Shown here one piece after another: positions 21,301 through 45,102 of a stretch of 64,000 bases of DNA. The DNA comes from Lithobates sylvaticus (taxonomy: Eukaryota > Chordata > Amphibia > Anura > Ranidae). The stretch's first letter is position 1. Every line of letters begins with the position of its first letter. A model generated the notes under the pieces. It saw nothing but the letters and a program-made list of their open reading frames with translations, was not told where the DNA came from and made no database searches. The translations under genes and the position numbers were made by a program. The stretch lies in NCBI GenBank assembly GCA_028564925.1, contig CM053029.1, forward strand, positions 39,436,253 through 39,500,252, given 5' to 3'.

Positions 21301-22556
21301 TCCGAACAAGCTCTCTGATGGTCATATACACTTCAATTGAATTATCCAATCAATGTGTGATAAGACCAAAATGAGCCGATTCTCTAGGGAGGAAAATTAT
21401 TAATCATTTTGCATTGATCATGAGCACCAAAATACTTTGTTCATGAATATGATCTTATTTTGATTGATCAGGTTATCAGATTCATTAGCAAAATCAAAGA
21501 TGAGGCCTATAATGTACCATGTTAAGCTACTATCAACGGTATATCCCCTTGACTTGTTAATCTCCCCCAGTTGCCACAGGAGGCCCCACTGGTGATGCCT
21601 TGTACACATCAGGACTTGGGTAAGCAGCCTCACATATTTCCCCCCCCCTGTACATTTTTCTGAACTGTATATATTTTTATATATATATTGTTTGTATATG
21701 ATTGACTATATTGTCATTGATCTTGTGTCGATTAAATTTCAGATGTTTTTCCTGATGAAGCAGCTCAACCTGTGAAACTAGTAGAAACACTGTCCATGGC
21801 CAAGTCACCTATGTTTTTAATTTACCATTGACTCTTCTTGTCTTGTATTATGTATCAATAAACTTTTTCTAAAGTTTATATGATTGTTTACATATTCAGT
21901 TTTATCTCTCTTTGCATTGTACCGAGATAGTCCACTTGCTCCCCTTCTTTTCCTTGGTGAGCCCTGGCTGGGGACCAGGCTCCCAAATCCCTTATCTTAT
22001 TAGGTTTTGGATGATGGTACAACCCTTGTTTTAAACACACATACCTATTGACATTGCTTTTAGAGGCCATCAATATTTATAGAATGTGTCAGTTACAGGG
22101 ATGGGCCAAACCATTTACCAATGAGAGGGGTGCTTACAATGATCAGCTTTTATTTATTTATGTAAAGTCTTTATCCTAAAAGGAAAAATAAATAAACTGT
22201 TTGCTGCAACTGCTTAAAAAGTGTGAACTGTTGTTTATCTTCACTTTGTTAGCGTATCTAAATCTGCTAGTGTGTGGTAATGTTGAATTGTAAGTCTGTT
22301 AACTTGCTGCACATTTTCATTGGAAAGTTGTACACTTGAAGCACTATTTATAGTTGACAATTTTCCAATTTGTAGCCAATATTCGTGGCAAATCTCTAGC
22401 AAGAGCAAAGTTGCAGTGATGAGTCTACAGCAAGAGCCCTACAGGTCTACAGTATGAAAATTTAGCCACAGTGCCCCCTGTGGTGGGATGATTATTGCAC
22501 AACATAACTGAACCAGAACTTGCAGCAGAATGTTTGCAAAGAAAGATGATCTGGAG
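21301..22556. other. Unassigned intergenic sequence
   Basis: It contains a CCTGATGAAGC...GTGAAAC motif (21750-21780) resembling repeat-associated strings seen in frog DNA, and AT-rich filler. No gene was recognised. Confidence 0.3.
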
Positions 22557-23900
22557 TAGGGATGAGCTTTGAGTTCGAGTCGAACTCATGTTCGACTCGA
22601 ACATTGCCTGTTCGCCTGTTCAGCGAACAGCGAACAATTTGGGGTGTTCGCGGCAAATTTGAAAAGCACCTTGTAAAAGTCTATGGGAGAAATCTAAAGT
22701 GCTAATTTTAAAAGCCTATATGCAAGTTATTGTCATAAAAAGTGTTTGGGGACCTGGGTCCTGCCCCAGGGGACATGTATCAATGCAAATTTTTTTTTTT
22801 AAAACGGACATTTTTTCAGGAGCAGTAATTTTAATAATGCTTAAAGTGAAACAATAAAAGTGTAATATTTCTTTAAATTTTGTACCTGGGGGTTGTCTAT
22901 AGTATGCCTGTGAAGGGGCGCATGTTTCCCGTGCTTAGAACTGTCCCTGCACAAAGTGTCATTTTTGCAGGAAAAAAGCTATTTAAAATCACTCGCGGCT
23001 AATGAATTGCCGGCTCCCGTAACACAGAGAACAGTCATTAATTGAAAGTCATTGATAAAAAAAAAGTAATTGACCCTTCAGGTCTGGGATGGATTTTAAG
23101 GGGAACCCCGGCCAAGAAAAAAAAAATGGCGTGGGGTCCCCCTCAAAATCCATACCAGACCCTTATCCGAGCACGCAACCTGGCAGGCCACAGGAAAAGA
23201 GGGACGAGAGCGCCCCCCCTCCTGAACCATACCAGGCCACATGCCCTCAACATTGGGAGGGTGCTTTGGGGGTCTGTGACCCCTCAGAGCACCATGTCCC
23301 CATGTTGATGGGGACAAGGGCCTCTTCCCCACAACCAAAACAAGGGGACCCCCAGATCCCCCCCCCCCCCCGTGTGAAATGGTAAGGGGGTACAAAAGTA
23401 CCCCTACCATTTCACCAACAAAAAGACAAATTCCTTTATTAAAATCTTCTTTCATCTTCTTTCTTCTGGTCTTCCTTCTTCCTTTCTTCATCCTTCAGTT
23501 TCTTCATCTTCTTCTTCCATCTTCTTCCACCTTCTTCCATCTTCCATCCTCTTCTTCCTCTGATCCGCTTCTTCTTGCTCTGGTCTTCTCGTCCGGCATC
23601 TTCTTCCAAGGCGTCGGCGTCTCTTCTTGGGCCGCTCCTCACAATGGGAGGCTCCCGCTGTGTGAGGCTTCGCTGCGTCTGACAGCTCTTTTATAATGGA
23701 GGGCGGGGCCACCTGGTGACCCTGCCCCCCTCTGACGCATGGGGATGTCATGGGGACTTCCCTATGGCTTTCCCCATGACGTCAGAGGGGGGCGGAGACG
23801 GCCTCCGCCCCCGTCTGACAAAGAGACATGCAGCTGCAGATGGGCATTTGCTGACCCTCTTTTCCACTTACAGTAGCTGCTGCATTTTTGTCCCCATGTG
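22557..23900 (+). repeat. TAGGGATGAGC-family hAT-related repeat, one end only
   Basis: It starts TAGGGATGAGCTTTG, the same terminus as the complete element at 53542-54388. Internal blocks also match (AAAGTGCTAATT, TGCCCCAGGGGACATGTATC, GGAGCAGTAATTTTAATAATGC). The right-hand inverted end is missing. From about 23090 the sequence is a GC-rich block (CATACCAGACCCTTATCCGA) followed by a C/T-rich tract (23440-23600). Confidence 0.6.
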
Positions 23901-24429
23901 ATGAAAAGAAAAGTAAAAATTATTTTATTTTATTTTTTTGCAACAAAAAATTCAGTTACACCCAAGCAGATGAAATCCCCATATATATATACACACATTA
24001 ATTTGGGGGGGCGCCTATACGTGAAAACATCAATTGCGATAAACATGTTACACATCTACGCACACGCCAGAGTGAGAGCGATAATTCTAACACAAGACCT
24101 CCTCTGTAACACAAAACTAATACCTATAGGGGCTTTGGAAGCGTCGCCTATAGAAAATATAAGGGTACTGAAGTTTGTCGCCATTTCACAGGCGCACACA
24201 AGTTTTAGATTTGGCATGTTGGGTATCTATTTACTCAGTGCATCCTCGTCTTTTATACTTTACTAAAAAATGTCGGTAGTTTAATGCATTTTTTTTTGCT
24301 CTAAATTTCACTTTAGTGTGTTTTTTTTTACTGAAATTTGAAGTAATATCATGTGACAAAAAAAGGAACTACCATTTTATTCTCTAGGATGTCTGCTTTG
24401 AGAAAATATATAATGTTTGGGGGGTTTTG

Positions 24430-25381
24430 TATAATTTTCAGGACTAAATGATGTACGTCTGCACAATGGCAGCGGTGGGCAAATGGGCGTACCTGTACTT
24501 CCCCTTTAAGAGCCAGAGCTAGCAGGCATGCCCGCGTCCACTACATACAATGTGACCATGCCAGCGGAACCAGCGGACTCGATGTCCACCGGCCTCCCGC
24601 CGATCGTGTCACGACGCCTCAGAACGAGGAAGTGACTATGTAAACAAGACATTTCCCCATTCTGCCTTGTGTCATGACAGAGATCACTGCTCCCTGTCAT
24701 CGAGAGCAGTGATCGCTGTCATGTGACTTGAAGCCCACTCCCCCAACAGTTGAAGCCCACTCCCTAGGACACACTTAACCACTTCATCACCCTCTAGTGG
24801 TTAACCCCTTCACTGCTAGTGTCATTTACACAGTAATCAATGCATTTTTATAGCACTGATCGCTGTATAAATGCCAGTGGTGTGTCAAAATTGTCCGATG
24901 TGTCAGCCATAATGTCACAGTCACGATAAAAATCGCAGATAGCCGCCATTACTAATAAAAAAATAATAATAAAAATGCCATAAAACTATCCCCTATTTTG
25001 TAGACGCTATAGCTTTTGGCAAACCAATCAATAATCGCTTATTGCAATTTTTTTTTTACTAAAAACATGTAGAAAAATACATATCAGCCTAATCTGAGAA
25101 AAAAAAATGTTTTATATATTTTTGCGGGATATTTTATTATAGCAAAAAGGAAAAAATAATGTGTTTTTTTGGTTTATAGCGCAAAAACGAAAAACCGCAG
25201 AGGTGATAAAATACCACCAAAAGAAAGCTCTATTTGTGGGGAAAAAAAGGACGTAAATTTTGTTTGGGTAGAATGTCGCACGGCCACGCAATTGTCAGTT
25301 AAATCGGCACAGTGCCAAATCGCAAAAAGTGCTCTGGACAGGAAGGGGGTAAATTCTTTTGGGGCTGAAGCGGTTAAACAT
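24430..25381 (-). repeat. AACCACTT-family element, reversed
   Basis: It ends GGGGCTGAAGCGGTTAA. The blocks GATAAAATACCACCAAAAG and ACGCAATTGTCAGTTAAA are the reverse complements of family blocks at 2250-2370. An internal hairpin GATCACTGCTC/GAGCAGTGATC lies near 24680-24713. Confidence 0.65.
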
Positions 25382-25728
25382 GTGTGCAAAAAAAAAAAAC
25401 GGCTCTGGTAGCGAAAGGTTCAAGAAGTGGTGGGGTAGGTGGCAATTTGTTGCAGTATAACTTTAAAGAAAACAGAGGAATAAATTTCTACATCAAGCTG
25501 CAATGATATATCATTTTTTATTTTATTTTTATCTGCCTCACTCACTACACCCTTTAAAATCTAACTTCATCTCTGCTATTACTTTAAATAGTTTGTTTGG
25601 GCCAGCTTGACCATAAATCTCTATTTAAAAGGAAAGCAAAGCTGGAGTTAGGCTTGAAATGCTATGTGGATCTCTACTCTACATTTTTTGCCTACTGCTA
25701 AGGGTAATTGTTAGTTAATTGTCTGTTG

Positions 25729-25751
25729 CAGGTGGAAGCGAGTTGTATAAA
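25729..25751 (+). promoter_or_regulatory. ZP3 core promoter: E-box and TATA box
   Basis: CAGGTG (25729-25734) fits the CANNTG E-box that the oocyte factor FIGLA uses at vertebrate zona pellucida promoters. TATAAA lies at 25746-25751. With a start site about 30 bp downstream, the 5' UTR before the ATG at 25791 would be about 15 nt. Use of these sites is inferred. Confidence 0.6.
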
Positions 25752-25790
25752 GACCTGTCCTGGGAGTGTGTTTGATTATCTCTCTCCATC

Positions 25791-36683
<10,893 letters not shown>

Positions 36684-37148
36684 AATGCATTCTGTTTTTT
36701 GATTTTTGACTCGCCATTTAACTGGCCTAGACAAGCATAACTAATTCGTCCTATGCAATTTATACTTTTTTGCTCATGGTATTGTGCTTTTAAAAAAGAT
36801 AAAGAAAATCCAGTGCATTTGAGGGACGTTTTTGTTTTGAGCCCTTTGTCATCCCAGAGTTCTTTCCCACTGAATTACCAAGCTGGAAGTGTTCCGTAGC
36901 CCAAGCAGAGACTGGACAAGGCTAAAACTTGGTTCTCGACTTTGGTGATTCCCAAAGCATTTCCTCCAATATTCCAACCAAGTACTTTTTTTTTTTTTTT
37001 TTTTTTTTTTTATTGTTCATAATGGCTTAACAACCCTTATGTTGCGATCAAAAGTAAAAAATAAAAAATCCTGTAGTTCCTCTAGATTCTATTTACTAAT
37101 CTCTCAAGATGCTCTCGTCTGATTACATGAACTCCCCAGGGGCTGGCT

Positions 37149-38009
37149 TCAGTGAAGAGAATGATGTCACCCATTGTCCTACTACAGGACCTCTTTGTTG
37201 GCTGTCTCTCCTCTACACTTGCTAATGCTGGGAATTGATCATGTGGCCAGACTAGAGCACCCAGGCAATAGTGGCTTGTGTCAAGACAGTAAAGTGCACA
37301 CCGGTATAGAAGTGTGTGTGTGTGTGGTGTTTGGTTTTTATCCTAGTCAGGACATGGTTTTTATCCTAGTCAGGACATTGGTGGAATAACTTCCCCATAC
37401 TTCCTCATGTCAGGCCTGCCTAAAAGGAAAAAAAAAAAAAAAAAAAAAAACTTTATAGTCTTTCAGATGGGCATTAAACAGGTGGCCAAGCCATTTTGCC
37501 ACCCAAATGGGGTTGTACACATGTGGGGCCACACCCCTTTTAATGAAAGCAGGCTGTATCACCTGTCAAACTTGCCTATTGAGTTCAATGAAGCCTCAAT
37601 CACTTGACTGTAGTATTTAATCTATTCAATCCTCCTTGTAAAGGAGTAACTTTGTTGTTTTTGACAACAGTTTGATATAGATAGGAGGTTCGACGCTGAC
37701 AATAACAATCTGTGTCCATTGAACCTGTGGTCGAATGTGCTTAACCTTACCTCCTATTTGTCCAAGATTATTTGACGTAGAGAGAAAAGATTGCTGCTGG
37801 AATTGCAGCTAAACTAGACAGTCATACAGTTTAGCTGCTCCGTCGAATCATCTTTGAACATTCAACAGACACCATAAGCCTTCAATGACAGATTCGACCT
37901 TAATTCATTTGTATTTTTGGACGAATGCAGTTTTTAAATAAAATGATTTTCGGGAGTAACTAATTTTTTTTTTTTGGATGAAATTCCGACACAAAATATT
38001 TCAGTGTGC
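37149..38009. other. Unassigned sequence downstream of ZP3
   Basis: It holds a short (TG)n run (37313-37327), a poly-A tract (37430-37450) and no recognised gene. Confidence 0.4.
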
Positions 38010-38020
38010 ACATGTCTACT

Positions 38021-39418
38021 TTTTTTTTTTTTTCCATAAAGATTTTATTAAACTTTTCAACATGGTACAGGAACAAGTAAAGATGAAACAAAGTACAGAT
38101 TAGTACATGGAAGACACAACGCATATGAGTGCTGTACAGTTTTTACATCATTAGTAAGTATAAATGTAGCACGCGCTCCTCTACAGTTGCATAAAGGGAG
38201 AGTCCGTTAGATGGAGCTATAATCGTTTGAGTCTGGTTAACAAGTATCCTGGCTATTTTCTTTGGTGTGCTAGGTACCTAGTGCGAGGCACCTGTAAGAT
38301 AGAGATAGAAGAGGAAGGGAAGAGGAGCCTGGGAAATTAGAGAGGGGGGGACAGGGCAGGGGAGGACATCGGGGGGGGCGAGGGGGGGGTCGGGGAGGGA
38401 TATGGGGAAGGGGGGAAGGTGGGGGGGGGGGGGGGAAATGCAGGGGAGGGGAGATCCAGGGGAGTGACCACTCGGGCAGATAACTTTCGACAGTGGGGAG
38501 GGTGAGGGAGTGGGTGATTCTCGCCTAATCAGGGGGGATATGTTGTTTTATATTCGGGTGTTGTTTTGAAATGTAACCAACAGGCCCATGTGGTTGAGAA
38601 AGTCTCCACTCTCTCCTGGGAAATGTGAATCAGCTCCTCCATGTCACAGATTCTAGAGACCGTCAGAAACCATTCTTTCAGCGAGGGGCTTTGGGTGGTG
38701 CGCCAGTGTCTGGGAATACAGACTCTAGCAGCGTTGATCAAGTGCATGGTTAGAGATTTGTAGTATGTTCTCCTGGGGAGTGACGTGTGGTGCAGGAGGA
38801 ACTGTGCTGGTGTGTAATTGAGGGGGTACGTGGTAATCGAGGAGGTAAGTCTGTGGACTTCTCTCCAGAAGGTTTGGATGTGGGTGCATTCCCACCATAT
38901 GTGAATCATGGTCCCAACTTCAGTATTGCACCTCCAGCACACGTTGGGGGTAGATGGTGAAAATTTGTGTAGAAGGGATGGCGTTCTATACCATCTAGTG
39001 AGCACTTTGTATCCATTCTCCTGGATGGCGATATTCAAGGAGCCCCTATGTGCGTATTCGTACACTCTAGACCATTCTGCGGGCGTCAGGGGGTGAGATA
39101 GGTCCCTATTCCAAGACTCTTGAGATGGGGAGAGGGGGAGGTCCCCAGGTTCATTCAAAAGGTTGTAAAGGAGGGAGATAAGGTGTCTCTGAGGAGTCTT
39201 ATTGTGACAGAGAGCCTCGAACGGGGTGAGGTGTCTTGTCCAGTTGGCAGTTCTGGCATGCATGGATAGGAAGTGGCAAATTTGCCTGTAGGTCCAGAAG
39301 GAAAAGGATGATGTATTTGAGATATTCCTGAGGTCTTCTACCGAGGCAAGCTTGCCTTCGGGGAAGAATTGGGTAGCAAGGACTTCTTGGAAGGGCCATT
39401 CCTGTTTAAGGAACGAGG
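38021..39418 (-). mobile_element. Young 5'-truncated L1-type LINE (ORF2 C-terminus)
   Basis: It is flanked by a perfect 12-bp target duplication ACATGTCTACTT (38010-38021 and 39419-39430) with a poly-A tail (read as T) adjoining the left copy. The minus strand is open for about 297 codons. The product shows the L1 ORF2 tail signature CWRCNTEVGTMIHIWWEC and a FW motif, then a C-terminal extension. The ATG at 39422 comes from the target duplication and is not the natural start. The absence of stops points to a recent insertion. Confidence 0.92.
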
Positions 39419-39509
39419 ACATGTCTACTTCTTACTCCTCCACAATTTCTTCCAATACTGACATCCATTTGCAAAGAGGTATTTGTTACCTACAGCGATT
39501 TTTAAATCT

Positions 39510-39905
39510 AAAAGGCCGGCTTCACACTGGGGCGGCGACGGTGGTAAAGCAGCGCTGCTTTACTGTCATTTTAGCCGTGGAATGCAGCTGCTAATGGGGT
39601 GGTTTTAAAAAGTGTCTGAAAAAGGGTTAAAAAAAAAAATCCCGCAAAGCGCTGCTTTGCTGGCGGTATCCCATTGATTTCAATGGGTAGGAGCGGTGAA
39701 TACACCGATCCAAATATGCTGCTAGTAGGACCTTTTTTTTTTTTTTTTTTTAAAACTGTCCTGCTAGTGCACCGCTCCAGTTTGAAAGCGATCCGGCTTT
39801 CACATTGGAGTGAAAGAACTGGCTTTTTTCAGGAGCTACACAGGCGCTAGTTTTAGCAGTGTAGCGCCTGGAAAAACGCCTTAGTGTCAAAGCGGGCCAA
39901 ATGGT
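39510..39905. repeat. Palindrome-rich repeat
   Basis: Runs from GCCGGCTTCACACTGGGGCGG to AGTGTCAAAGCGGGCC with inner pairs such as AAGCAGCGCTGCTTTA. Likely a MITE, but no target duplication was seen. Confidence 0.4.
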
Positions 39906-40064
39906 ATGCAGGTTACAGATACTTGTAGTGGCTGCTTGTGGGTAGTGTTAATTTTTAAAAATTAACCTGGCCGGTGACACACTGTCTGGTTTAAACTGTC
40001 TAAACACTGGATGGAGACAGCTGTATGGGTAAATGGGTTTACTACCTTGAGCTTTAATGGTACT

Positions 40065-40985
40065 TTAACCGCACGCCGACCAGCCGCCACAGTTATACTG
40101 CAGCAACATGGCACGAATTGCCCTCATGGTATAATACCCTGTTTCCCCAAAAATAAGACCTATCGTGATTGTCGGTGATGGCTACAATATAAGCCCTACC
40201 CCTCAAATAAGCCCTAGTTAAAGTCCTTGTAGGGCTTATTTTCCAGGTAGGGCTTATTTTCAGGGAAACGGGGTAGGGCTTATTTGGGGGGTAGGGCTTA
40301 TATTGTAGCCATCACCGACAATCACACTAGGTCTTATTTTTGGGGAAACAGGGTAGATGTCCACGGAGCCGATGCGAGGGCCTGGCGGTTGCGATCACCG
40401 CTGGGCTCCCGTGATCACTTGAAGCACACCAGGATCTGTGTCTGTAAACAGTTTCTGGTTTTCTGAGGGGAGAACAGACAGATTGTCTGTTCATACCGAG
40501 TATGAACAGTGATCTGTCATGTCCCCCCTTCAGTTAGCCCATGTACTAGGACACACTTAACCCCTTCACTGCCCTTAGTAGTTAACTCTATTCACTGCCA
40601 GTGACATTTGAACAGTAATCAGATTCCTGTGCAAAGAAGTCTTGTCCATAGCCAATTCACAGGTGCACACGGACACAAATATATATATATATATTTTTTT
40701 TTTTTTTTCTTACCTAAAATACTTGGAGGAATACGTATCAAGCTAAACAGAGGAAATTTTTTTTTTTTTTATAGTGCAAAAAATAAAAACTGCAGAGGTG
40801 ATCAAATACCACCAAAAGAAAGCTCTGTTTTTTGGAGGGGGGGGGGGGGAGAGAGAAGGATGTTAATTTTGTTTGGGTGCAAAGTCGCACGACTGTGCAA
40901 TTGTCAGTTAAAGCGACGTAGTGCTGAATTGCAAAAAGTACTCTGGTATTTGGCCAGCTAAATGGTATGGGGCTTAAGTGTTTAA
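40065..40985 (-). repeat. AACCACTT-family element with a nested MITE
   Basis: One end is TTAACCGCACGCCGACC (40067) and the other GGGGCTTAAGTGTTTAAA. The reversed family blocks GTGATCAAATACCACC and GTGCAATTGTCAGTTAAA lie at 40797-40915. The nested MITE occupies 40137-40354. Confidence 0.6.
40137..40354. mobile_element. Palindromic MITE with CCCTGTTTCCCC ends
   Basis: Inverted ends ACCCTGTTTCCCCAAAAATA and TATTTTTGGGGAAACAGGGT are flanked by TA. Arms of about 70 bp pair almost perfectly (GTAGCCATCACCGACAATCA and its complement). The TA target suggests a Tc1/mariner-type mobiliser. Confidence 0.78.
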
Positions 40986-41389
40986 AAGCTTCAACACTTG
41001 CCATCAACCTATTAAACAGTACTTGCGCTAATGCCAAAAATGATTTGCACATGAGTGGCTCCAGAAATTCAAACAAGTGCCATCTTTTGAAAAGGTTATT
41101 CTTCATTAGAAACACCACCTTGCAGCTCTAATAACCAGAGGCTACTAGAGACTGCAAAACACACAACCGGGGGGGAGCACACAGGCTTTGGTGTATTGCT
41201 CTTTAATAAAGTGTTAAAAAAAAAAAAAAAAAAAAAACTAAAATCCAGACACTCACAAGCAAAGGCTAAGCAGGACTTGTCATCTCCCCATCGCAATGTT
41301 GCACACCAGGTTCCTTATAATTGACCCTCGGTATAACCCTTAGCTGTCAGTGTGGGAGACTGACTCTGGCTGAAAAATGGCCACCGCTC

Positions 41390-41755
41390 GGCTTTGTCCT
41401 AAGCATACCTCACAACTTTTTGAGATGGGAATGAGGGACATCTATCTGCTAAAGTATGCAGGCATAGGACACACCCCCTTAAAGGAGAATTGTACAAAAA
41501 AAAAAAAAACAAGATTGGTTAAACCCACAAGTGCTTTTTTTTTTTTTTTTTTTTTTTTACCACTACTATTCCTTTTATATTGGCTTTTGGAATGTACAAA
41601 TGCAGCAATTTAGAAATCGGATGCAAGGTTTAGCCCTGGAAAACACTTTTTGATAGATAAAAAGTGTATTTTATATATAACTATATAGATCAGACCGGAA
41701 TGAGGGACATTGTTCCAAATCAGGGACAGTTGGGAGCTATGCCTAAGGACCCTGC
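41390..41755. repeat. Possible hAT-like repeat
   Basis: CATACCTCACAACTTTTTGAGA at one end and TCAGGGACAGTTGGGAGCTATG at the other are imperfect inverted ends (both with AATGAGGGACAT inside). CCTAAG lies on both sides, but the 8-bp duplications do not align exactly. Confidence 0.4.
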
Positions 41756-44108
41756 CTGATCTCACAAACAAGGAAGTTCCTGGCTGGCCAAGCCTGGAGC
41801 CACACAATATATGGAGAGCTTGGTGCTGATAGGGTGTGCAGGATCTTGCTAGGAGGGAGGCGTGGCTCCCCCCCCCCTAAAATCCAGCTTTTTTCAGTTA
41901 AAGTCAGCCTCCCACTCAGACAGCTGGAGCTAATACTGAGGGTAAATTATAGGAACCTGGTGTGCATTATTGCGAAGGGGCGATGTGGGTGACAAGCCCT
42001 GTTTTAACCTTTGCTTGTGAGTGTACTGATTTTAGTTTGGGGGTGGGGACTACTCGCCCTGCACGTAGGGGGACTTTTTACGCGGAGCGTGCTTATCAAT
42101 GCCCGGGACCAGATGGAGACTGGCATCATGTGAAAAGTCTAACATTAGGGTAGTTCCCCAACTTAGAGATGAGCCATCACACTGTGTGCAGTCAAAGTGC
42201 AGAGTTCTTTCAAAAAAAGTACTGTCCCGTGTCACTACACACTGTAACTTGATGTAGGTTGTATTAGGAGGGACGTTGCTGAGCCAGTGCCCTTTCCACC
42301 AGTCCAGCGTACCTCTGTTACCTCGCTCCCTGTAACAGAATGGGGTCCCACCGTGCATATAGTGTGGACCTCATGTGTGCACTTGTTAACTGCTTTACTC
42401 CTGTACCCATGTTACCAGGCTATGGATCTCCATAATGCAGGTTCGGCTGCTACTGTAAACCGACCACTAGGGAAGGAGCCAGAACATCCACCCCGCTAGC
42501 AATTGGAGGACCTCTAACCTTATCAGTTACCACACCTAACAACTGGCTGCTTTATGTCCCAAACTAGTGCATGAGCAACTGCATCGTTCTTCCTACTTAA
42601 TTTGCAGAGTAGACCTTTGTAGCAGCTAAACTTGATACCCCACAAGTGCTTTCCAGACCCTGTGTCAGGAAAGGCACATTCCTGTGCAAAGAAGTCTTGT
42701 CCATAGCCAATTCACAGGTGCACACAGACACAAATGCCAGGCGGGCTATTCAATCTGCACTAGGGCCTTGGATCCTTGCCATTTGGTCGACTATGTTTCC
42801 TGAATACCTGCTACCTGTTCCTGGGTTGTCTCTCTGACAGCGGCTTGATCTGCTCCTGCCTGGACATTGCCTGTACCAACCCCTGGCTTGTCTTTGGATT
42901 TTGTCTCTGCTCCTTCTCCTTATCTGCCTGTCGCTACCGACCCTGGTCTGACTTTGATTACTCGTCTGCCAGCCGTTTGTACTTTATCTGCCTTTCTGTT
43001 GCCGACCTCGACTGCTTGACCTTGTTTACCTGCATCTGAATCTATGCCTATCTCCTTTTCCAGTCTTCCATCCAGTGCAGCCTGCTCTTCAGCAATGCAC
43101 TCACTGCTCTTCAACCTCCTGCTATGGAAGACGAGTCAGGCAGTCATGCTCGCTCTGTGCTCAGATGCTCCTGTCATTTTACCAGGGTCCCTGAGCCAGA
43201 AGTGTAAGAGAAGCCTACCTCTCTCTACACATAAGGCTCCACAACAAGATATGTTACACCCTGGTTCTTTTGATATGCCAGAACCAACATGCACCCCTTT
43301 GAATAACTTCATACCAGGTCCAGAACAAATATACCCCAGATGACGTCTTGGTAGACGAAATGCATCGGGACGTACTGTGTTGGCTCCATATACCATGTTC
43401 CACTTCATTTTCTGTGATCACAACATATACAGTGCCTGCATTTGTCTACATTGATGTAAGCGCAATACCTTATTTAATACATTTTTAGTCAAGGATTTTA
43501 TGCTATGTGGCCATTTATTTTCCTCATGACCCCCTTTTGCTGACCGGTGGAGCTTAAGAGTCCCTGGATGCTGGACCTGTGCTGCTGTGCATCCTGCATG
43601 TTGGTTCCTGTGATGTTTGTATGTTAGTCCTGTGCTGGTGTACATTGTATATGCTGGTCCCCGTGATGTCCAAGTCTCTCCAGTTCTGTTTGTTTGGCTC
43701 CTTGCTGCTGGCAGGTAGCCCACACCATACGGTAAGAGCACCCTAATACCTTTGTTGGTGGTGGCTGCACATCGGATGGTGACCCTTCTTGGCTGTGTTC
43801 TTTCTGAGGAATTTATCACTTATCCACATGGGTGATTTCCCCTTTATAGGCTGAACATTCTTCTTTCACCTTAGATGAACAATTTTTTACCCAAAGTGCG
43901 TTTACACTTGTTTGGACTCACTTATGTTTTTCTTTGATTCGCTTCGATGGATACTATGTGTCTTCACTGTTTTGTACATTATTTTTTTTTTTTTCAGGTG
44001 CCAAACACTGGCTCTTATTATAATATTGTACTGTCACTTTTTATTGTTTGCACAATCATTTAGCGCTGCACTTTATCCCACAGGTCCAGAACAGTTGATG
44101 AACTTTAC
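41756..44108. other. Unassigned sequence
   Basis: No gene was recognised. 42678-42735 duplicates 40623-40680 (58 bp, one mismatch). 42790-43060 is a C/T-rich segment with repeated CTGCCTG strings of uncertain origin. GACGTCTTGGTAGACGAAATGCATCGGGACG (43340-43370, read in parts) resembles frog repeat junction sequence. Confidence 0.3.
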
Positions 44109-44112
44109 TTAA

Positions 44113-44510
44113 AGCGGTGGTTCAGCAAAAAAACTAAAAATTTAAAAGTCAGCAGCTAAAAAAAGGTAGCTGCTGACTTTTAATAAGTACACTTAGCCTC
44201 CCAGGGTGCCCGCAATGTCGGTCGTGGAGGCCGAGATGTCCCTCCTCAGTAAGGGAAACGGGCAGCGAGTCGTCGCTCTGCGCTTTGTGAATGGGGAACG
44301 CGATGTGTTGTGGGACACAGTTCCCATAACACACCGTGCCCCATTCACTAGAAGACGGCGCTCGGAGCAGAAGAGAGAACAGCGCCGCGGAACAGGAAGA
44401 GGCAGATTGGGACAATCTGCCTAGCAACAGCCATTTCTGGTAAGTAAAAAAAAAATATTTTTTTTTTATTTTACATTTTTTTTTTTTTTTTTCCAGGGTG
44501 CCCCTCCACT
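44113..44510. mobile_element. TTAA-target MITE
   Basis: Flanked by TTAA (44109-44112 and 44511-44514) with ends AGCGGTGGTTCAGC and GGGTGCCCCTCCACT. An internal hairpin AAAAGTCAGCAGCT/AGCTGCTGACTTTT lies at 44145-44181. Same style as 54781-55361. A TTAA target is typical of piggyBac and Kolobok elements. Confidence 0.7.
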
Positions 44511-44514
44511 TTAA

Positions 44515-45102
44515 ATAGTTAGTTTTCAGCAATACAGTTCATTGTGATCAGAGTCCTATATCCTGACCCTAACTTTAAATTGATGGCGCTATATGGATAC
44601 CTTAAATAAATAATAATATAATACACAATGTACAGGAATAGGGTCAATTGTAGACACGCACCCACACTCACTCAGGTTTGTACTGGATGGACTGGTGTCT
44701 TTATTCAACCTTACTAACTATGTAACTACAATTGATTGACTTCCCAGGCACACCTCTACAAGGTAGTAGTCCATGCTGGTTTTTCCCATGGACAGGGCCA
44801 GGACAAGGTCATTCAGTGCCCAGAGCGAAGATAAAAAATTGCACGGGGGCCCCAGCTGTGAAAAGCTACAGCGGCTACAGACGATAGAATATATACTAAT
44901 ACATCAGTGACAGTGCATTAACCCTCTTCCTGCTACATATTACCAATACCATTGCTAATTAAGCAAACTCCCCTCAGAGACTGCAGACATGATATAACAC
45001 AACAAATGGTTAGAGACTGAGGACATGATGCAGGCGATGGTTAGAGACTGAGGACATCGTACTAAAGATGGTCAGAGACTGCAGACATTAAACAAGAGAT
45101 CA
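44515..45102. other. Unassigned sequence
   Basis: No gene recognised; contains short direct repeats of TTAGAGACTGAGGACAT (45010-45060) leading into the minisatellite. Confidence 0.4.

Noticed and set aside
23439-23751. Lys/Glu-rich minus-strand frames
   Set aside because: They come from a low-complexity TCTTCTTC tract inside a repeat.
39422-39422. ATG as start of a 297-residue host protein
   Set aside because: The ATG lies in the L1 target-site duplication; the frame is the tail of L1 ORF2.
42640-43460. Possible retroelement-derived segment
   Set aside because: The C/T-rich sequence with CTGCCTG strings is suggestive, but no ends, target duplication or coding block could be shown.
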